Source of the DNA: Azovibrio restrictus DSM 23866
Lineage (GTDB): Bacteria; Pseudomonadota; Gammaproteobacteria; Burkholderiales; Rhodocyclaceae
Reading direction: 5' to 3'
Length of the DNA: 64,000 nt
Assembly (NCBI RefSeq): GCF_000429665.1
Contig: NZ_AUCH01000004.1
Location: 1-64,000 of the forward strand
In this document: positions 15,367 to 23,854 of the stretch, piece after piece
Numbering within the stretch: position 1 is the first letter of the stretch
Layout of the letters: each line of letters opens with the position of its first letter
Position numbers and translations under genes: made by a program
Notes under the pieces: model-generated
Databases searched by the model: none
What the model saw: only the letters and a program-made list of their open reading frames with translations
Told to the model about the DNA's origin: nothing

Positions 15367-17784
15367 TCAGAACTTGTATTTCAGCGTCAGCATGGCGCTG
15401 CGGGGTTCGCCCCAGGTGTAGGTGCTGTACCAGCTGAAAATGGTGTGGTACTTCTTGTCGAGCAGGTTGGTGACGTTCAGGTTCGCCGACAGGTTCCGGT
15501 TGATCTGATAGCTGGCCATGGCGTCCAGGAGCCAGTAATTTTCCATGGTGTGCTTGACGCTGTTGCCGTTCTGATCGGAAACCTGGTCCCAGGTCTTGTC
15601 CTGCCAGCGGGCGCCGCCCCCCAGGGTGAGGCCCGGGAGGAAGGCGGGCTTGTAGGTGCTGCTCAGGGTGAACTGGTTTTCCGGAGACAGGGTGGCCACC
15701 TTTTCCCCCTGCTGGCGGGAGATCTTGTGGTTGAAGCCGGCGTGGATCTGCCACTCGGGCGTCAGCCGGCCGGAGACTTCCACCTCGAAGCCCTTGGTGC
15801 GCACCCCGTCGATGGCCCGGTAGGCGGTGCCGCCGCTGGGGGTCAGGCCCCCCGTTTCCTCGGCGTAGTTGTCCTGTTCCAGGATGAAGTAGGCCAGGCT
15901 GGCGTTGAGGCGGCCGTTGAAGAAGCTGCCCTTGATCCCGGCCTCGTAGTTGCTGCCTTCGAGGGGGTCCAGGGTCCGGCCCTGCTGATCCTGGGCGCTC
16001 TGGGGCTGGAATATGGTGGTGTAGCTGCCGTACACCGAGTACTGCTCGTTCAGATCGTAGACCGCCCCCAGGTAGGGCACGACGACGCCGGATTCCTTGG
16101 TGGTTTCGTTCTCGTAGTCGAGCACCCGGCTGCCGGCGATCAGTTTGAGATCGTCGCGCAGGTTGAAGCGGGCGGCGGCGTAGATGCCGCTTTCCCGGGT
16201 CACTTCGTTGTTGCCGAACTTGTTCGCCGCCGGCAGCCGGCCCCACTGGGGTTCGGGGAGATGGCCGTTCCAGTCGTAGTAGCCGCTCACCTGGGTGCCG
16301 TTGGTCCAGTAGCCCTGATTGGTCCAGCGCCGTTTCGAATGGCTGCCGCCGAGCACCAGCTCATGCTTGCGGCCCAGGAGCTCGAAGGGCCCCGTGGCGT
16401 ACACATCTGCGGCATTGGCGACCGTCTTGCCCACGTATTTGCCTTCCCAGGTCGACACCCCCTCGCCGGTGGCCGGGTCCGGGTTGCCGGAGGCCGCCGC
16501 GCCCAGGGGGGCGTCGTAGCCGTTGACCTGGTGGTTGAACTGGGCCTTCACCAGCCAGTCATTGGCGAAGGTGTGTTCCAGGGTGGCGAAGGCGGTGCGG
16601 GTGTATTGCCGCCAGCTGCTCCACTCGGCGCCGTTGTTGAAGGAGCGCGGCATCTTGTTGAACTTGCCGTTGGCGTCGAAGATGGGAATGCCGCCCCAGG
16701 TGGAGCGTTCCGGATCGTTGTTCTGGTAGTCGGCGCCCAGGGTGAGCAGGGTGCTGGGGCTGAGGTCGGCTTCAAGGATGCCGTAGAAGGTGGTGGTTTC
16801 CCGCTCATAGCCGTCCAGGTGCGAGTGGCGGTCCTGCCAGGCGGCCACGGCCCGGCCGCGCAGGCTGCCGGCCGGGTTCAGGGCGCCGCTGAAGTCGAAC
16901 TGGGTGCGGTAGTTGTCGTCGCTGCCGGCCCCCAGGCTGATCTCGCCCTGGAAGTTCTTGGTCGGCTTTTTCCTGATCAGGTTGATGGTCGCCCCCGGGT
17001 CGCCGCTGCCGGTGAGCAGGCCGGTGGCCCCCTTGAGCACTTCGACCCGGTCGTAGATGGCCATGTCGCTCAGGGTGTTGCCGGCCGAGTAGGAGGCATT
17101 CCGGGTCATGGGGATGCCGTCGTACTGGAAATTGTTGATCGGGAAGCCGCGGGCGTAATAGGCCGTGCGCTCGCTATCCATGGTCGTGATGCTGATGCCC
17201 GGGGTATGGGCCATCACCGCGTCGATGGAAGTCAGGTTGAAATCGTCCATCTCCTGGCGGGTGACGACGCTGATGGTCTGGGGCGTCTCCCGGGGCGTCA
17301 GCACCAGCCGGGTGGCGGTGGCGATGCTGCCAGGGGTGTAGCTGCCCGTGCCTTCGGTGATCTCGCCCAGCTGGTTGGCGGTGACCTGGATGCCGGCCAG
17401 CTGGGTTTCGGCGCCGCTGGCTACGGCGGCAATGCGGCGCAGCACGTAGTTGCCCTGGCCCCGGTGCACGGCTTCCAGGCCGCTGCCTTGCAGCAGCCGG
17501 GCGAGGCCGGCGGCGGTGGAATACTGGCCTTCCAGCCCCCGGGTGTTCAGGCCCCGGGTCTGTTCCGACTCAAAGGAAAGGGTGATGTCCGCCGCGGCGG
17601 CAAAGGCGGGCAGGGCGCTGCCCAGGGGACCGGCGGGGATATGGAAACTGTGCACGGCGTGGCTCTGGGCCTGGGCCGGGCCCGCCACCAGCAGGGCGGC
17701 CGGAACCCCCAGGGCGAGGCCAAACAGGGCGGCAGCCAGGGCGCGGGCCAGGGGACGGGGGCGGGAAGGGAAGGAAGAAGGCAT
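15367..17784 (-). CDS. TonB-dependent siderophore receptor with STN domain (module A)
   Basis: 805 residues from ATG 17784 (AGGA 8 bp upstream). Signal peptide (ALAAALFGLALGVPAALLVAGPAQAQ), then a secretin/TonB N-terminal (STN) signalling domain (FHIPAGPLGSALPAFAAAA to GLARLLQGSGLEAV), a plug with ETPQTISVVTRQEMDDF and RGFPINNF, and a beta-barrel ending in the terminal aromatic strand (LTLKYKF). The STN domain talks to FecR and marks a receptor that switches on its own transcription when loaded, as in FecA/FpvA. It follows its fecI-fecR pair at 98 bp. The barrel looks like the hydroxamate/catechol (FpvA/FhuE) class, but the ligand cannot be read from sequence. Confidence 0.93.
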   Translation of the reverse strand: MPSSFPSRPRPLARALAAALFGLALGVPAALLVAGPAQAQSHAVHSFHIPAGPLGSALPAFAAAADITLSFESEQTRGLNTRGLEGQYSTAAGLARLLQGSGLEAVHRGQGNYVLRRIAAVASGAETQLAGIQVTANQLGEITEGTGSYTPGSIATATRLVLTPRETPQTISVVTRQEMDDFNLTSIDAVMAHTPGISITTMDSERTAYYARGFPINNFQYDGIPMTRNASYSAGNTLSDMAIYDRVEVLKGATGLLTGSGDPGATINLIRKKPTKNFQGEISLGAGSDDNYRTQFDFSGALNPAGSLRGRAVAAWQDRHSHLDGYERETTTFYGILEADLSPSTLLTLGADYQNNDPERSTWGGIPIFDANGKFNKMPRSFNNGAEWSSWRQYTRTAFATLEHTFANDWLVKAQFNHQVNGYDAPLGAAASGNPDPATGEGVSTWEGKYVGKTVANAADVYATGPFELLGRKHELVLGGSHSKRRWTNQGYWTNGTQVSGYYDWNGHLPEPQWGRLPAANKFGNNEVTRESGIYAAARFNLRDDLKLIAGSRVLDYENETTKESGVVVPYLGAVYDLNEQYSVYGSYTTIFQPQSAQDQQGRTLDPLEGSNYEAGIKGSFFNGRLNASLAYFILEQDNYAEETGGLTPSGGTAYRAIDGVRTKGFEVEVSGRLTPEWQIHAGFNHKISRQQGEKVATLSPENQFTLSSTYKPAFLPGLTLGGGARWQDKTWDQVSDQNGNSVKHTMENYWLLDAMASYQINRNLSANLNVTNLLDKKYHTIFSWYSTYTWGEPRSAMLTLKYKF

Positions 17785-17842
17785 GGGCGGGTTCCTGCAA
17801 AGGTCGAAGAAGGATGGCGAGCGGTGCTCCCATCTGTCTGGC

Positions 17843-17859
17843 CGTGCGAGGAGCAAAAA
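17843..17859 (-). promoter_or_regulatory. candidate ECF-sigma promoter element, receptor A
   Basis: TTTTTGCTCCTCGCACG on the minus strand, 58 bp before the receptor start and 23 bp after the FecR stop. It shares TTTT-N5-CTC-N3-CG with elements upstream of the other three STN receptors in this window, so it is a good candidate for the FecI-type promoter. Confidence 0.45.
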
Positions 17860-17882
17860 CAGCAACCCCCGGGCAGAAAAAA

Positions 17883-18887
17883 TCACGCGGCCTCGACCCG
17901 CACCCAGTAGCGGGTGGCAAAGCGCAGCCGGATCGGCAGGGAGGCCGCCAGGTTGTCCAGCACCGCGTCCGTGTCCGCCAGGCGGAAGGCGCCGGACAGG
18001 CGCAGGTCCGCCACCTGGGGGGCGCAGACGATGCGGCCGGGACGGTAACGCTCCAGCTCGGCGAGGAAATCCTCCAGGCGGCGGTTGATGGCGATCAGCC
18101 GGCCTTCCCGCCAGGCTCCCGTGCCGGGTTCCAGGGCGGTGACCGGGGCACAGCCCCGGGCGGTGAAAGCGGTCTGCTGCCCGGTTTCCAGGCGCAGCAG
18201 CTGCCCTTCCCGGGGGCGGATTTCCACCGCCTGTTCGAGCACGGCCACCCGGGTTGCCTCCCCGTCCCGACGGACGCTGAAGCGGGTGCCCAGGGCGCGG
18301 ATGGCGCCTTGTCCCGTATGGACCTCGAAGGGGCGGGGATCGGCGGCGGTCTGGACCAGGATCTCGCCATCGAGCAGGGTGAGGCGGCGCAGTCCGGGGC
18401 CGTAATCCACATCCACGGCGGAACCGGTGTTGATGTCCAGGGTGCCCCCGTCGGCCAGTTCGATGCGGCGCCGCTCGCCGGTACCCGTGCGCAGGTCGGC
18501 CCGGGCTCCGCGCCAGCCGGCTTCCACGGAGGGCAGCAGGGGAGCGGCAGCCAGGGCCGGCAGCAGCAGGCCCAGGAGCTTCAGGTTGCGGCGCCGCCGG
18601 CTGCTCCGGGCGCTGCTCAGGGTGGGCAGGGCCAGGGCGCCGGGGACGCCGTTCAGGCGCTGCTCCAGGGCCTGCATCCGCTCCCAGGCCAGGCGGTGGC
18701 TGGCATCCGCCTCCAGCCAGCGGGCCCAGGCGGCGCGTTCGGCGGGGGCGGCGGCCTCGTCCTGGAGCTGCACATACCAGCGGGCGGCGGCTTCCAGGGC
18801 CGCCCGGGGCAGTTCCCGGCCGCCCATGGCGGCGCCAGCCCGCCAGCCCGGGGCGGATTCCTGCGGTGCCGGCATGGGATCAGGCAC
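17883..18887 (-). CDS. FecR-family anti-sigma/signal transducer (module A)
   Basis: 334 residues. An N-terminal cytoplasmic domain (AARWYVQLQDE, WARWLEAD, HRLAWERM; the FecR N-terminal domain) binds the sigma factor. One membrane helix follows at about residues 103-120 (LKLLGLLLPALAAAPLLP). The periplasmic FecR domain has GERRRIELADGGTLDINTGS, GEILVQT and ALGTRFSV, and the DUF4974-like end has LRLSGAF. It starts 1 bp after the sigma gene stop. It passes the receptor signal through the membrane to FecI-A. Confidence 0.93.
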   Translation of the reverse strand: MPDPMPAPQESAPGWRAGAAMGGRELPRAALEAAARWYVQLQDEAAAPAERAAWARWLEADASHRLAWERMQALEQRLNGVPGALALPTLSSARSSRRRRNLKLLGLLLPALAAAPLLPSVEAGWRGARADLRTGTGERRRIELADGGTLDINTGSAVDVDYGPGLRRLTLLDGEILVQTAADPRPFEVHTGQGAIRALGTRFSVRRDGEATRVAVLEQAVEIRPREGQLLRLETGQQTAFTARGCAPVTALEPGTGAWREGRLIAINRRLEDFLAELERYRPGRIVCAPQVADLRLSGAFRLADTDAVLDNLAASLPIRLRFATRYWVRVEAA

Positions 18888-18888
18888 T

Positions 18889-19395
18889 TCAGCAACCCTC
18901 GGCGAGCAGCAGGCACTGGGTCAGGGCCCGGGCCAGGTGCTTCTTCACGGTGGTGACCGAAACCCCCAGCCGTGCCCCGATGGCGGCATAGCTCAAGCCC
19001 TCGAACTGGGCGAGCAGGAAGATTTCCCGGGGCCGGGGGCCCAGCTCGTCAAGCATCCGGTCGATGGCGCACAGGGTCTCCAGGATCAGCGCCCGGGTCT
19101 CCGGCGAGACAGCCTGGGGCTCAGGCTGGGCCGCCAGGGTCTCGAGCCAGGCGGCTTCGAGGCTGTGGCGGCGGAAGCGGTCCACCATCAGCCCCCGGGC
19201 AATGGTGGCCAGATACTTGCGCGGCTCTTCGATGGCCGGCACATGGCGCCCCGCCACGATGCGCAGGAAGGTGTCCTGGGCCAGGTCGGCCGCCTCATGG
19301 GCATTCCCCAGCCGGCGCCGCAACCAGCCCTGCAGCCAGCCGTGATGGTCCCGGTAAAGTCTGGTGAGGGGATCGGCAGTGGCTATGGCGTGCAA
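18889..19395 (-). CDS. FecI-type ECF sigma factor (module A)
   Basis: 168 residues, starting at TTG 19395 with GGAG 6 bp upstream. It has region 2 (AADLAQDTFLRIV ... YLATIARGLMVDRFRR) and region 4 (LDELGPRPREIFLLAQFEGLSYAAIGARLGVSVTTVKKHLARAL). The N-terminus LYRDHHGWLQGWLRRRL is shared almost letter for letter with the three other sigma factors here, showing they are paralogues. It should transcribe the receptor gene 15367-17784 when FecR-A is activated. A Fur-type operator lies over its own promoter. Confidence 0.93.
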   Translation of the reverse strand: MHAIATADPLTRLYRDHHGWLQGWLRRRLGNAHEAADLAQDTFLRIVAGRHVPAIEEPRKYLATIARGLMVDRFRRHSLEAAWLETLAAQPEPQAVSPETRALILETLCAIDRMLDELGPRPREIFLLAQFEGLSYAAIGARLGVSVTTVKKHLARALTQCLLLAEGC

Positions 19396-19417
19396 GGCAA
19401 GCTCCAGAAAGCAGAGT

Positions 19418-19430
19418 GCTGGCTGGGCCG
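19418..19430 (-). promoter_or_regulatory. conserved 5'-leader box of sigma gene A
   Basis: CGGCCCAGCCAGC on the minus strand, 22 nt before the TTG start. The same 13-mer, with one change, occurs 21-22 nt before the other three sigma genes. It lies in the transcribed leader, 12 nt before the Shine-Dalgarno. Confidence 0.6.
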
Positions 19431-19453
19431 GAAGGCTTGGCTCGCGTTAGTTT

Positions 19454-19497
19454 TTGAGAATGGTTCGCATTGTTGCGGATTTGCCGGGGGGCGTCAA
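19454..19497 (-). promoter_or_regulatory. sigma-70 promoter with Fur-like operator, sigma gene A
   Basis: On the minus strand: TTGACG (-35, complement of 19492-19497), 17-bp spacer, AACAAT (-10, complement of 19469-19474). A Fur-like 7-1-7 element with a TGAGAAT half-site (19454-19472) overlaps the -10, so iron-loaded Fur would block the promoter. Confidence 0.8.
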
Positions 19498-19542
19498 ATG
19501 GGGGGGCTGGGTCGGCCCCAGGGTTCAGGGCAGGCCGTGGAC

Positions 19543-19572
19543 AAAAAAACGGCACCTGGTGCTGGTGCCGTT
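19543..19572 (-). terminator. rho-independent terminator after receptor B
   Basis: AACGGCACC / GGTGCCGTT stem (19548-19572) followed on the minus strand by a run of seven T. It lies 22 bp past the stop of the TonB receptor gene that ends at 19594. Confidence 0.85.
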
Positions 19573-19593
19573 GGGGGGCCGGGTTGGGCGGGG

Positions 19594-22095
19594 TCAGAAG
19601 GTGTATTTGGCCGTGACCATGAAGTTGCGCGGGGCGCCGAAGATGTTGCCGCCGGTGTTCCAGCCCAGGCCCTGGTAGTAGCGCTTGTCGAACAGGTTGT
19701 TGATGTTCAGGCGGATTTCGGTGTGGGCGTCGAACTGGTAGCTGCCGTTCAGGCCGACGATGGCGTAGCCGGATTGCCGGATGTTGGGATCGTCGCTGGA
19801 CTTGGTCCGGTTCTGGGCGTAGAGCTTGCCGCCGATGCGCCAGCGGGAGAGTTCGCCGGGCAGGCGGTAGCTGGTGGACAGCTTGAGCTGGTGCCGGGGC
19901 AGGTCGCTGTCGTACTGCTTGCCGATGTTGCTTGCGTCCGCGTCCTTGGTGAATTTGGCATTGACGTAGGTGTAGCCGCTGGTGATCTGCCAGTTGGGGG
20001 TCAGGGCACCGGAGATTTCCAGTTCCACCCCCTTGCTTTCGACCTCGCCGGCGGCCCGCTTGCAGTATCCCCAACTGCTGCCCGGGCAGGGGTTGGGGCC
20101 GCTGAGGTCGTCTACGGCGCGGTTTTGCTGCTGGACCAGGAAGGTGGCCAGGCTGGCGTTCAAGCGGCCGCCGAAGTATTCGCCCTTGATCCCGAGTTCG
20201 TAGTTGGTGCCGGTGATCGGGTCGAGCAGTTGGCCGTTGCGGTCGCGGCTGTTTTGCGGCTCGAAGATCTCGGTCCAGCTGGCGTAGAGCGAGTGGCTGT
20301 CGTTCAGGTCGAAAACCAGGCCGGCGTAGGGGGTGACTTCGCGGTTGATTTCGAAGCGCGTGCCGTTGCTGTGGTTTTCGTTTTCGTACCAGTTGATCCG
20401 GGTGCCGAGGATGAGCTTGAGCGGATCGGCGAGGTTGAGGCGGGTGGCGGCATAAACGCCCTTCTGGCGGGCCGTGTAGGCCCAGTCCCAGAGGCTCATG
20501 TCGATCGGCGGCCGGGCGACCGCCGAGGCGTCCCAGTGGTAGGGATCGACCGCCGGGCCGGCGGCCGTCCAGGCGTAGCTCGACCAGCCGCCCCAGTTCT
20601 TGTTGTCGAATTCCCGATAGCTGGCGCCGAACATCAGCTCGTGGCTGCGCCCGAGCAGGGTGAACGGGCCGTTGGCGGCGATGTCGTAGCTGTCCTGGCG
20701 ATTGTCGAGCCGGTAGCGCTGGCTGTTCTGGCGCAGCACGCCGCCGTTCAGGTAGAGGCCGGAGAAGAGCATGTCCTGTTCCGGCCGTTTCCACAGGGCG
20801 GCGGCCTTGAGCTGCCAGCCGTTGGCGAACTTGTGGCTGAGGTCGGCGAAGAGGCTCTTGTCGGTCTGCTGCCAGTAGTCGAAATCGTTGGCGGTGTTGG
20901 CCGAACGGCTCAGGCCGGCAAGGAAGCTGCCGTCCGGGTTGGTCGGGTGGCCGGGGACGAAACCATCGTTGTCTACGTGGCGGTAGTGGAAGCCCAGGGT
21001 CGCCATCGTCGCCGGCGTCAGGTCGGCTTCAAGGATGCCGTACAGCTGCTGGTTGCGGTCGTGGGCGGTGTCGTAGAACTGCTTGCTGTCCTGCGCCGTG
21101 GCCACGGCCCGGCCGCGCAGGGTGCCGGCGGCGTTGAGGGGGCCGCTGACGTCGATGGTGCTGCGCAAGTTCTGCCAGCTGCCGGCGCTCAGGGTGATGC
21201 TGGCCTGATGGTCTGCGGTCGGCCGCTTGCGCACCAGGTTGATCGCCGCCGAGGGGGTGCCGGCGCCGGTGGTCAGGCCGGTGGCGCCGCGCACCACTTC
21301 GACCCGGTCGTAGATGTCGAGACCGTCATTGTCGGCATTGAAGGTGCCGTTGGCGCCGGTGCTGGTCGGCAGACCGTCGATCAGCAGGTTGGAGACAGGA
21401 AAGCCCCGGGCCAGGAAGCTGCCCGATTCGCCGCTGTAGTAGCCCTTCTGCATGACCAGGCCGGTGACGTTCTGGACGGCGTCGTCGAGGCTGGTCAGGC
21501 CCAGGTCGTCGATCTGCTGGCGGCTCAGGACGCTGATCGACTGGGGTGTTTCCCGGGGCGACAGGCTGAGCTTGGTGGCGGTGCTCATGGCCCCGGTGGT
21601 GTAGGAGCCGGTGTTTTCCGTGGTGCCGCCCAGGTTGCCGGCGGTTACCGTCATCGGCGCCAGGGTGATTTCGCCCGAGGCCGGTTGCGGCAAGGCCCGC
21701 AGGGTGTAGCCGCCGTTGACCTGGGGAACGGCTTCCAGGCCGGTGCCTGCCAGCAGCCGCTCCAGGGCTGCATCGGCACTGTAGCGGCCGTTCACTCCGG
21801 GGCTCTGGCGGCCGGCGGTGAGCTTGGGGGAATAGCTGAGCAGGGCGCCGGAAATCTGGCCGAAGCGGGCCAGGGCCGTATCCAGGGGGCCGGCAGGAAT
21901 GGCGTAGGTCTGCGGAGCCCTGGCGCTGGCGGTGTTTTCGGCAGCCTGGGCGGTTTGGCCCAGGGCGGCCGGCAGGGCGGTGCAGCCGAGACTGAGCAGG
22001 GCCACCTGCACGGCACGGCAGCAGGTTTTCAGGGGGGCGCGCTGGTGGGGGCGCAGGTGGGTAGATGGGGAGGCGGGGTGGCCGTGGCTGTGCAT
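19594..22095 (-). CDS. TonB-dependent siderophore receptor with STN domain (module B)
   Basis: 833 residues from ATG 22095 with AGGAG 7 bp upstream. Signal peptide region (VALLSLGCTALPAALGQTAQA), STN domain (YAIPAGPLDTALARFGQIS to LERLLAGTGLEAV), plug (ETPQSISVLSRQQIDDL, RGFPVSNLLIDGLP, GATGLTTGAG) and a barrel ending in FMVTAKYTF. The plug motifs resemble FpvA/FoxA-like receptors. It is the third gene of module B, 80 bp after fecR, and ends at a strong terminator. It probably imports a ferric siderophore and signals through FecR-B. Confidence 0.93.
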   Translation of the reverse strand: MHSHGHPASPSTHLRPHQRAPLKTCCRAVQVALLSLGCTALPAALGQTAQAAENTASARAPQTYAIPAGPLDTALARFGQISGALLSYSPKLTAGRQSPGVNGRYSADAALERLLAGTGLEAVPQVNGGYTLRALPQPASGEITLAPMTVTAGNLGGTTENTGSYTTGAMSTATKLSLSPRETPQSISVLSRQQIDDLGLTSLDDAVQNVTGLVMQKGYYSGESGSFLARGFPVSNLLIDGLPTSTGANGTFNADNDGLDIYDRVEVVRGATGLTTGAGTPSAAINLVRKRPTADHQASITLSAGSWQNLRSTIDVSGPLNAAGTLRGRAVATAQDSKQFYDTAHDRNQQLYGILEADLTPATMATLGFHYRHVDNDGFVPGHPTNPDGSFLAGLSRSANTANDFDYWQQTDKSLFADLSHKFANGWQLKAAALWKRPEQDMLFSGLYLNGGVLRQNSQRYRLDNRQDSYDIAANGPFTLLGRSHELMFGASYREFDNKNWGGWSSYAWTAAGPAVDPYHWDASAVARPPIDMSLWDWAYTARQKGVYAATRLNLADPLKLILGTRINWYENENHSNGTRFEINREVTPYAGLVFDLNDSHSLYASWTEIFEPQNSRDRNGQLLDPITGTNYELGIKGEYFGGRLNASLATFLVQQQNRAVDDLSGPNPCPGSSWGYCKRAAGEVESKGVELEISGALTPNWQITSGYTYVNAKFTKDADASNIGKQYDSDLPRHQLKLSTSYRLPGELSRWRIGGKLYAQNRTKSSDDPNIRQSGYAIVGLNGSYQFDAHTEIRLNINNLFDKRYYQGLGWNTGGNIFGAPRNFMVTAKYTF

Positions 22096-22134
22096 CGAAT
22101 TTCTCCTGTGGACGAGGGCTGTCATGGCGTCTGT

Positions 22135-22151
22135 CGCACGAGAAACGAAAA
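22135..22151 (-). promoter_or_regulatory. candidate ECF-sigma promoter element, receptor B
   Basis: TTTTCGTTTCTCGTGCG on the minus strand, 39 bp before the receptor start and 24 bp past the FecR stop. It fits the TTTT-N5-CTC-N3-CG pattern shared with receptors A, C and D. Confidence 0.45.
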
Positions 22152-22175
22152 CGGCTCAGGGGGCGGGATGTTTTT

Positions 22176-23153
22176 TCAGGCGCGGGGGCGGATCGCCGTC
22201 CAGTAGCGGGTGCGCCGGACGATCTGCACGGGCAGGGTGTTGCTCAGGGCTTCCAGGACCCGCTCAGTGTCGTCCAGGGGAAAGGAGCCGGACACTTCCA
22301 GCCCGGCTACCCGGGGGTCGCAGAGCAGCCAGCCCGGGCGGTAGCGGCCCAGTTCGGCGGCAAAATCGGCAAGCCCCATGGCGTGCACGATCAGCATGCC
22401 CTGGTGCCAGGCGGCTTCGGTGTCCGCCACGGTGCCGGGGGCGTCGCTGGCGTCGGCCGTGAAAGCGGCCTGCTGGCCGGCGTTGAGGATCAGGGCAGGC
22501 GCTGCGCCCAGTCGGGGGCGCAGGGCCACGGCGCCCTCGAAAACGGCCACCTGGCTGCGGCCTTGATGCTGGTGCACGCTGAAGCGGGTGCCTAGGGCCT
22601 GGGCGCTGCCTTCGGCGGTGCTGACCAGGAACGGGCGTCCCGCCTCATCCGCCGCCGTGGCGATGTGGATACGGCCGACGTGCAGATGGAGCCGCCGCTG
22701 CCGGCCGTCGAAATGGATGTCCACGGCGCTGCGGGTGTCGAGGGTAAGCTGGCTGCCGTCGGCCAGGGTGAGCTGGCGCCGTTCCCCGGTGCCGCTGCGG
22801 TAGTCGGCAAGCCAGGGACCGGCCGGGTGCTCCCGCGCTACCGCCCAGGCTCCGCCGCCGGCAAAAACCAGCAGCGCCAGGGCCTTGATCGCCTGGCGCC
22901 GGGCCGGGCTGCGCGGGGTGGCCAGGGTGGCGTGGGCGAGGGCGGCGGGCAGGCCGGTGGCGTGCAGGCGCTGGTGGGCGCTGGCGATGATCTGCCAGGC
23001 CTGCTCGTGTTCGGGGCGGGCGGCCCGCCAGCGCAGGCAGGCGGCCCGGACTTCGGGGGGGACAGGGTCGGCTTGCAGTTCCACCCACCAGCCCATCGCG
23101 GCTTCGGCGATTGCGGGGGGAATGGGGTGTCTGCCTGGGGCGGCGGGATTCAT
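22176..23153 (-). CDS. FecR-family signal transducer (module B)
   Basis: 325 residues from ATG 23153, which overlaps the sigma gene stop by 4 bp. N-terminal sigma-binding domain (MGWWVELQADPVPPEVRAACLRW), one membrane helix (AIKALALLVFAGGGAW), then the periplasmic FecR domain (GERRQLTLADGSQLTLDTRS, QALGTRFSV) and a C-terminal domain with LEVSGSFPLDDTERVLEAL. Same build and length as the other three FecR proteins in this window. It acts between receptor B and sigma B. Confidence 0.93.
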   Translation of the reverse strand: MNPAAPGRHPIPPAIAEAAMGWWVELQADPVPPEVRAACLRWRAARPEHEQAWQIIASAHQRLHATGLPAALAHATLATPRSPARRQAIKALALLVFAGGGAWAVAREHPAGPWLADYRSGTGERRQLTLADGSQLTLDTRSAVDIHFDGRQRRLHLHVGRIHIATAADEAGRPFLVSTAEGSAQALGTRFSVHQHQGRSQVAVFEGAVALRPRLGAAPALILNAGQQAAFTADASDAPGTVADTEAAWHQGMLIVHAMGLADFAAELGRYRPGWLLCDPRVAGLEVSGSFPLDDTERVLEALSNTLPVQIVRRTRYWTAIRPRA

Positions 23154-23662
23154 GGGGCGCTGGCGAGGTCGGCGAAGTAGAAGAGGGCGCCGGCCTTGAC
23201 GATGTGGCGTTTGACGGTGGCGATGGAAATGCCCAGTTCTGCGGCCACCTGGGCGTGGCTCAGGCCATCGAGCTGGGAGAGCAGGAAGGCGCGGCGGACC
23301 AGCGGGGGCAGGGTGCCGAGCAGGCGGTCGATCTGGCACAGGGCTTCCAGCCACAGGGCCCGGGTTTCTTCCGAAGGGGCGGCGAGCTCCGGCTGCCGGG
23401 CCAGGGCCTCGAGCCAGGCCTGTTCCAGATAGTGGCGGCGGAAATGACTGGCCAGCACCCGCTGGGCGATGGTGGTCAGGAAGGCCCGGGGTTGTTCCGG
23501 AACGGCCGGTTCAGCCTGGGTGAGCAGACGCAGGAAGGTGTCGTGGGCCAGGTCGGCGGCCAGGTCGCTGCAGGGCAGGCGCCGACGCAGCCAGTCCCGC
23601 AGCCAGCCGTGATGTTCCCGGTAGAGGGTGCTCAGGGAATCGGGCGAAACGGCAGTGTTCAA
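23150..23662 (-). CDS. FecI-type ECF sigma factor (module B)
   Basis: 170 residues. I place the start at TTG 23662, five bases after GGAGG; a TTG 15 bp upstream has no ribosome-binding site. It has sigma region 2 (LAADLAHDTFLRLL, FLTTIAQRVLASHFRR) and region 4 (LPPLVRRAFLLSQLDGLSHAQVAAELGISIATVKRHI). LYREHHGWLRDWLRRRL shows paralogy with the other three. It directs transcription of receptor B. Confidence 0.92.
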   Translation of the reverse strand: MNTAVSPDSLSTLYREHHGWLRDWLRRRLPCSDLAADLAHDTFLRLLTQAEPAVPEQPRAFLTTIAQRVLASHFRRHYLEQAWLEALARQPELAAPSEETRALWLEALCQIDRLLGTLPPLVRRAFLLSQLDGLSHAQVAAELGISIATVKRHIVKAGALFYFADLASAP

Positions 23663-23684
23663 GGGGGCCTCCGGCAAACAGGAT

Positions 23685-23697
23685 GCTGGCTGGCCCG
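23685..23697 (-). promoter_or_regulatory. conserved 5'-leader box of sigma gene B
   Basis: CGGGCCAGCCAGC on the minus strand, exactly 22 nt before the TTG start and 12 nt before GGAGG. Identical to the boxes of sigma genes C and D. Confidence 0.6.
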
Positions 23698-23720
23698 GCG
23701 GGCTTGGCTTGCGTCAGTTC

Positions 23721-23764
23721 TTGAGAATGGTTCGCATTGTTTCGGATTTGGCGGAGGGCGTCAA
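23721..23764 (-). promoter_or_regulatory. sigma-70 promoter with Fur-like operator, sigma gene B
   Basis: TTGACG (complement of 23759-23764), 17-bp spacer, AACAAT (complement of 23736-23741), with the Fur-like TTGAGAATGGTTCGCATTG element at 23721-23739 over the -10. Confidence 0.8.
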
Positions 23765-23854
23765 ATCGGGAGGCTGGGTTGATGCTGCCCGGGATGGGCT
23801 GGTTTCGCTCCGCTCCCTGCCATGGGCTGCCTGCCCTCGGCCAGCTTAGGGAGC

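Noticed and set aside
18427..22206. 1259-codon plus-strand frame
   Set aside because: It is antisense to FecR A, FecI A and receptor B, and is an artefact of GC-rich third positions.
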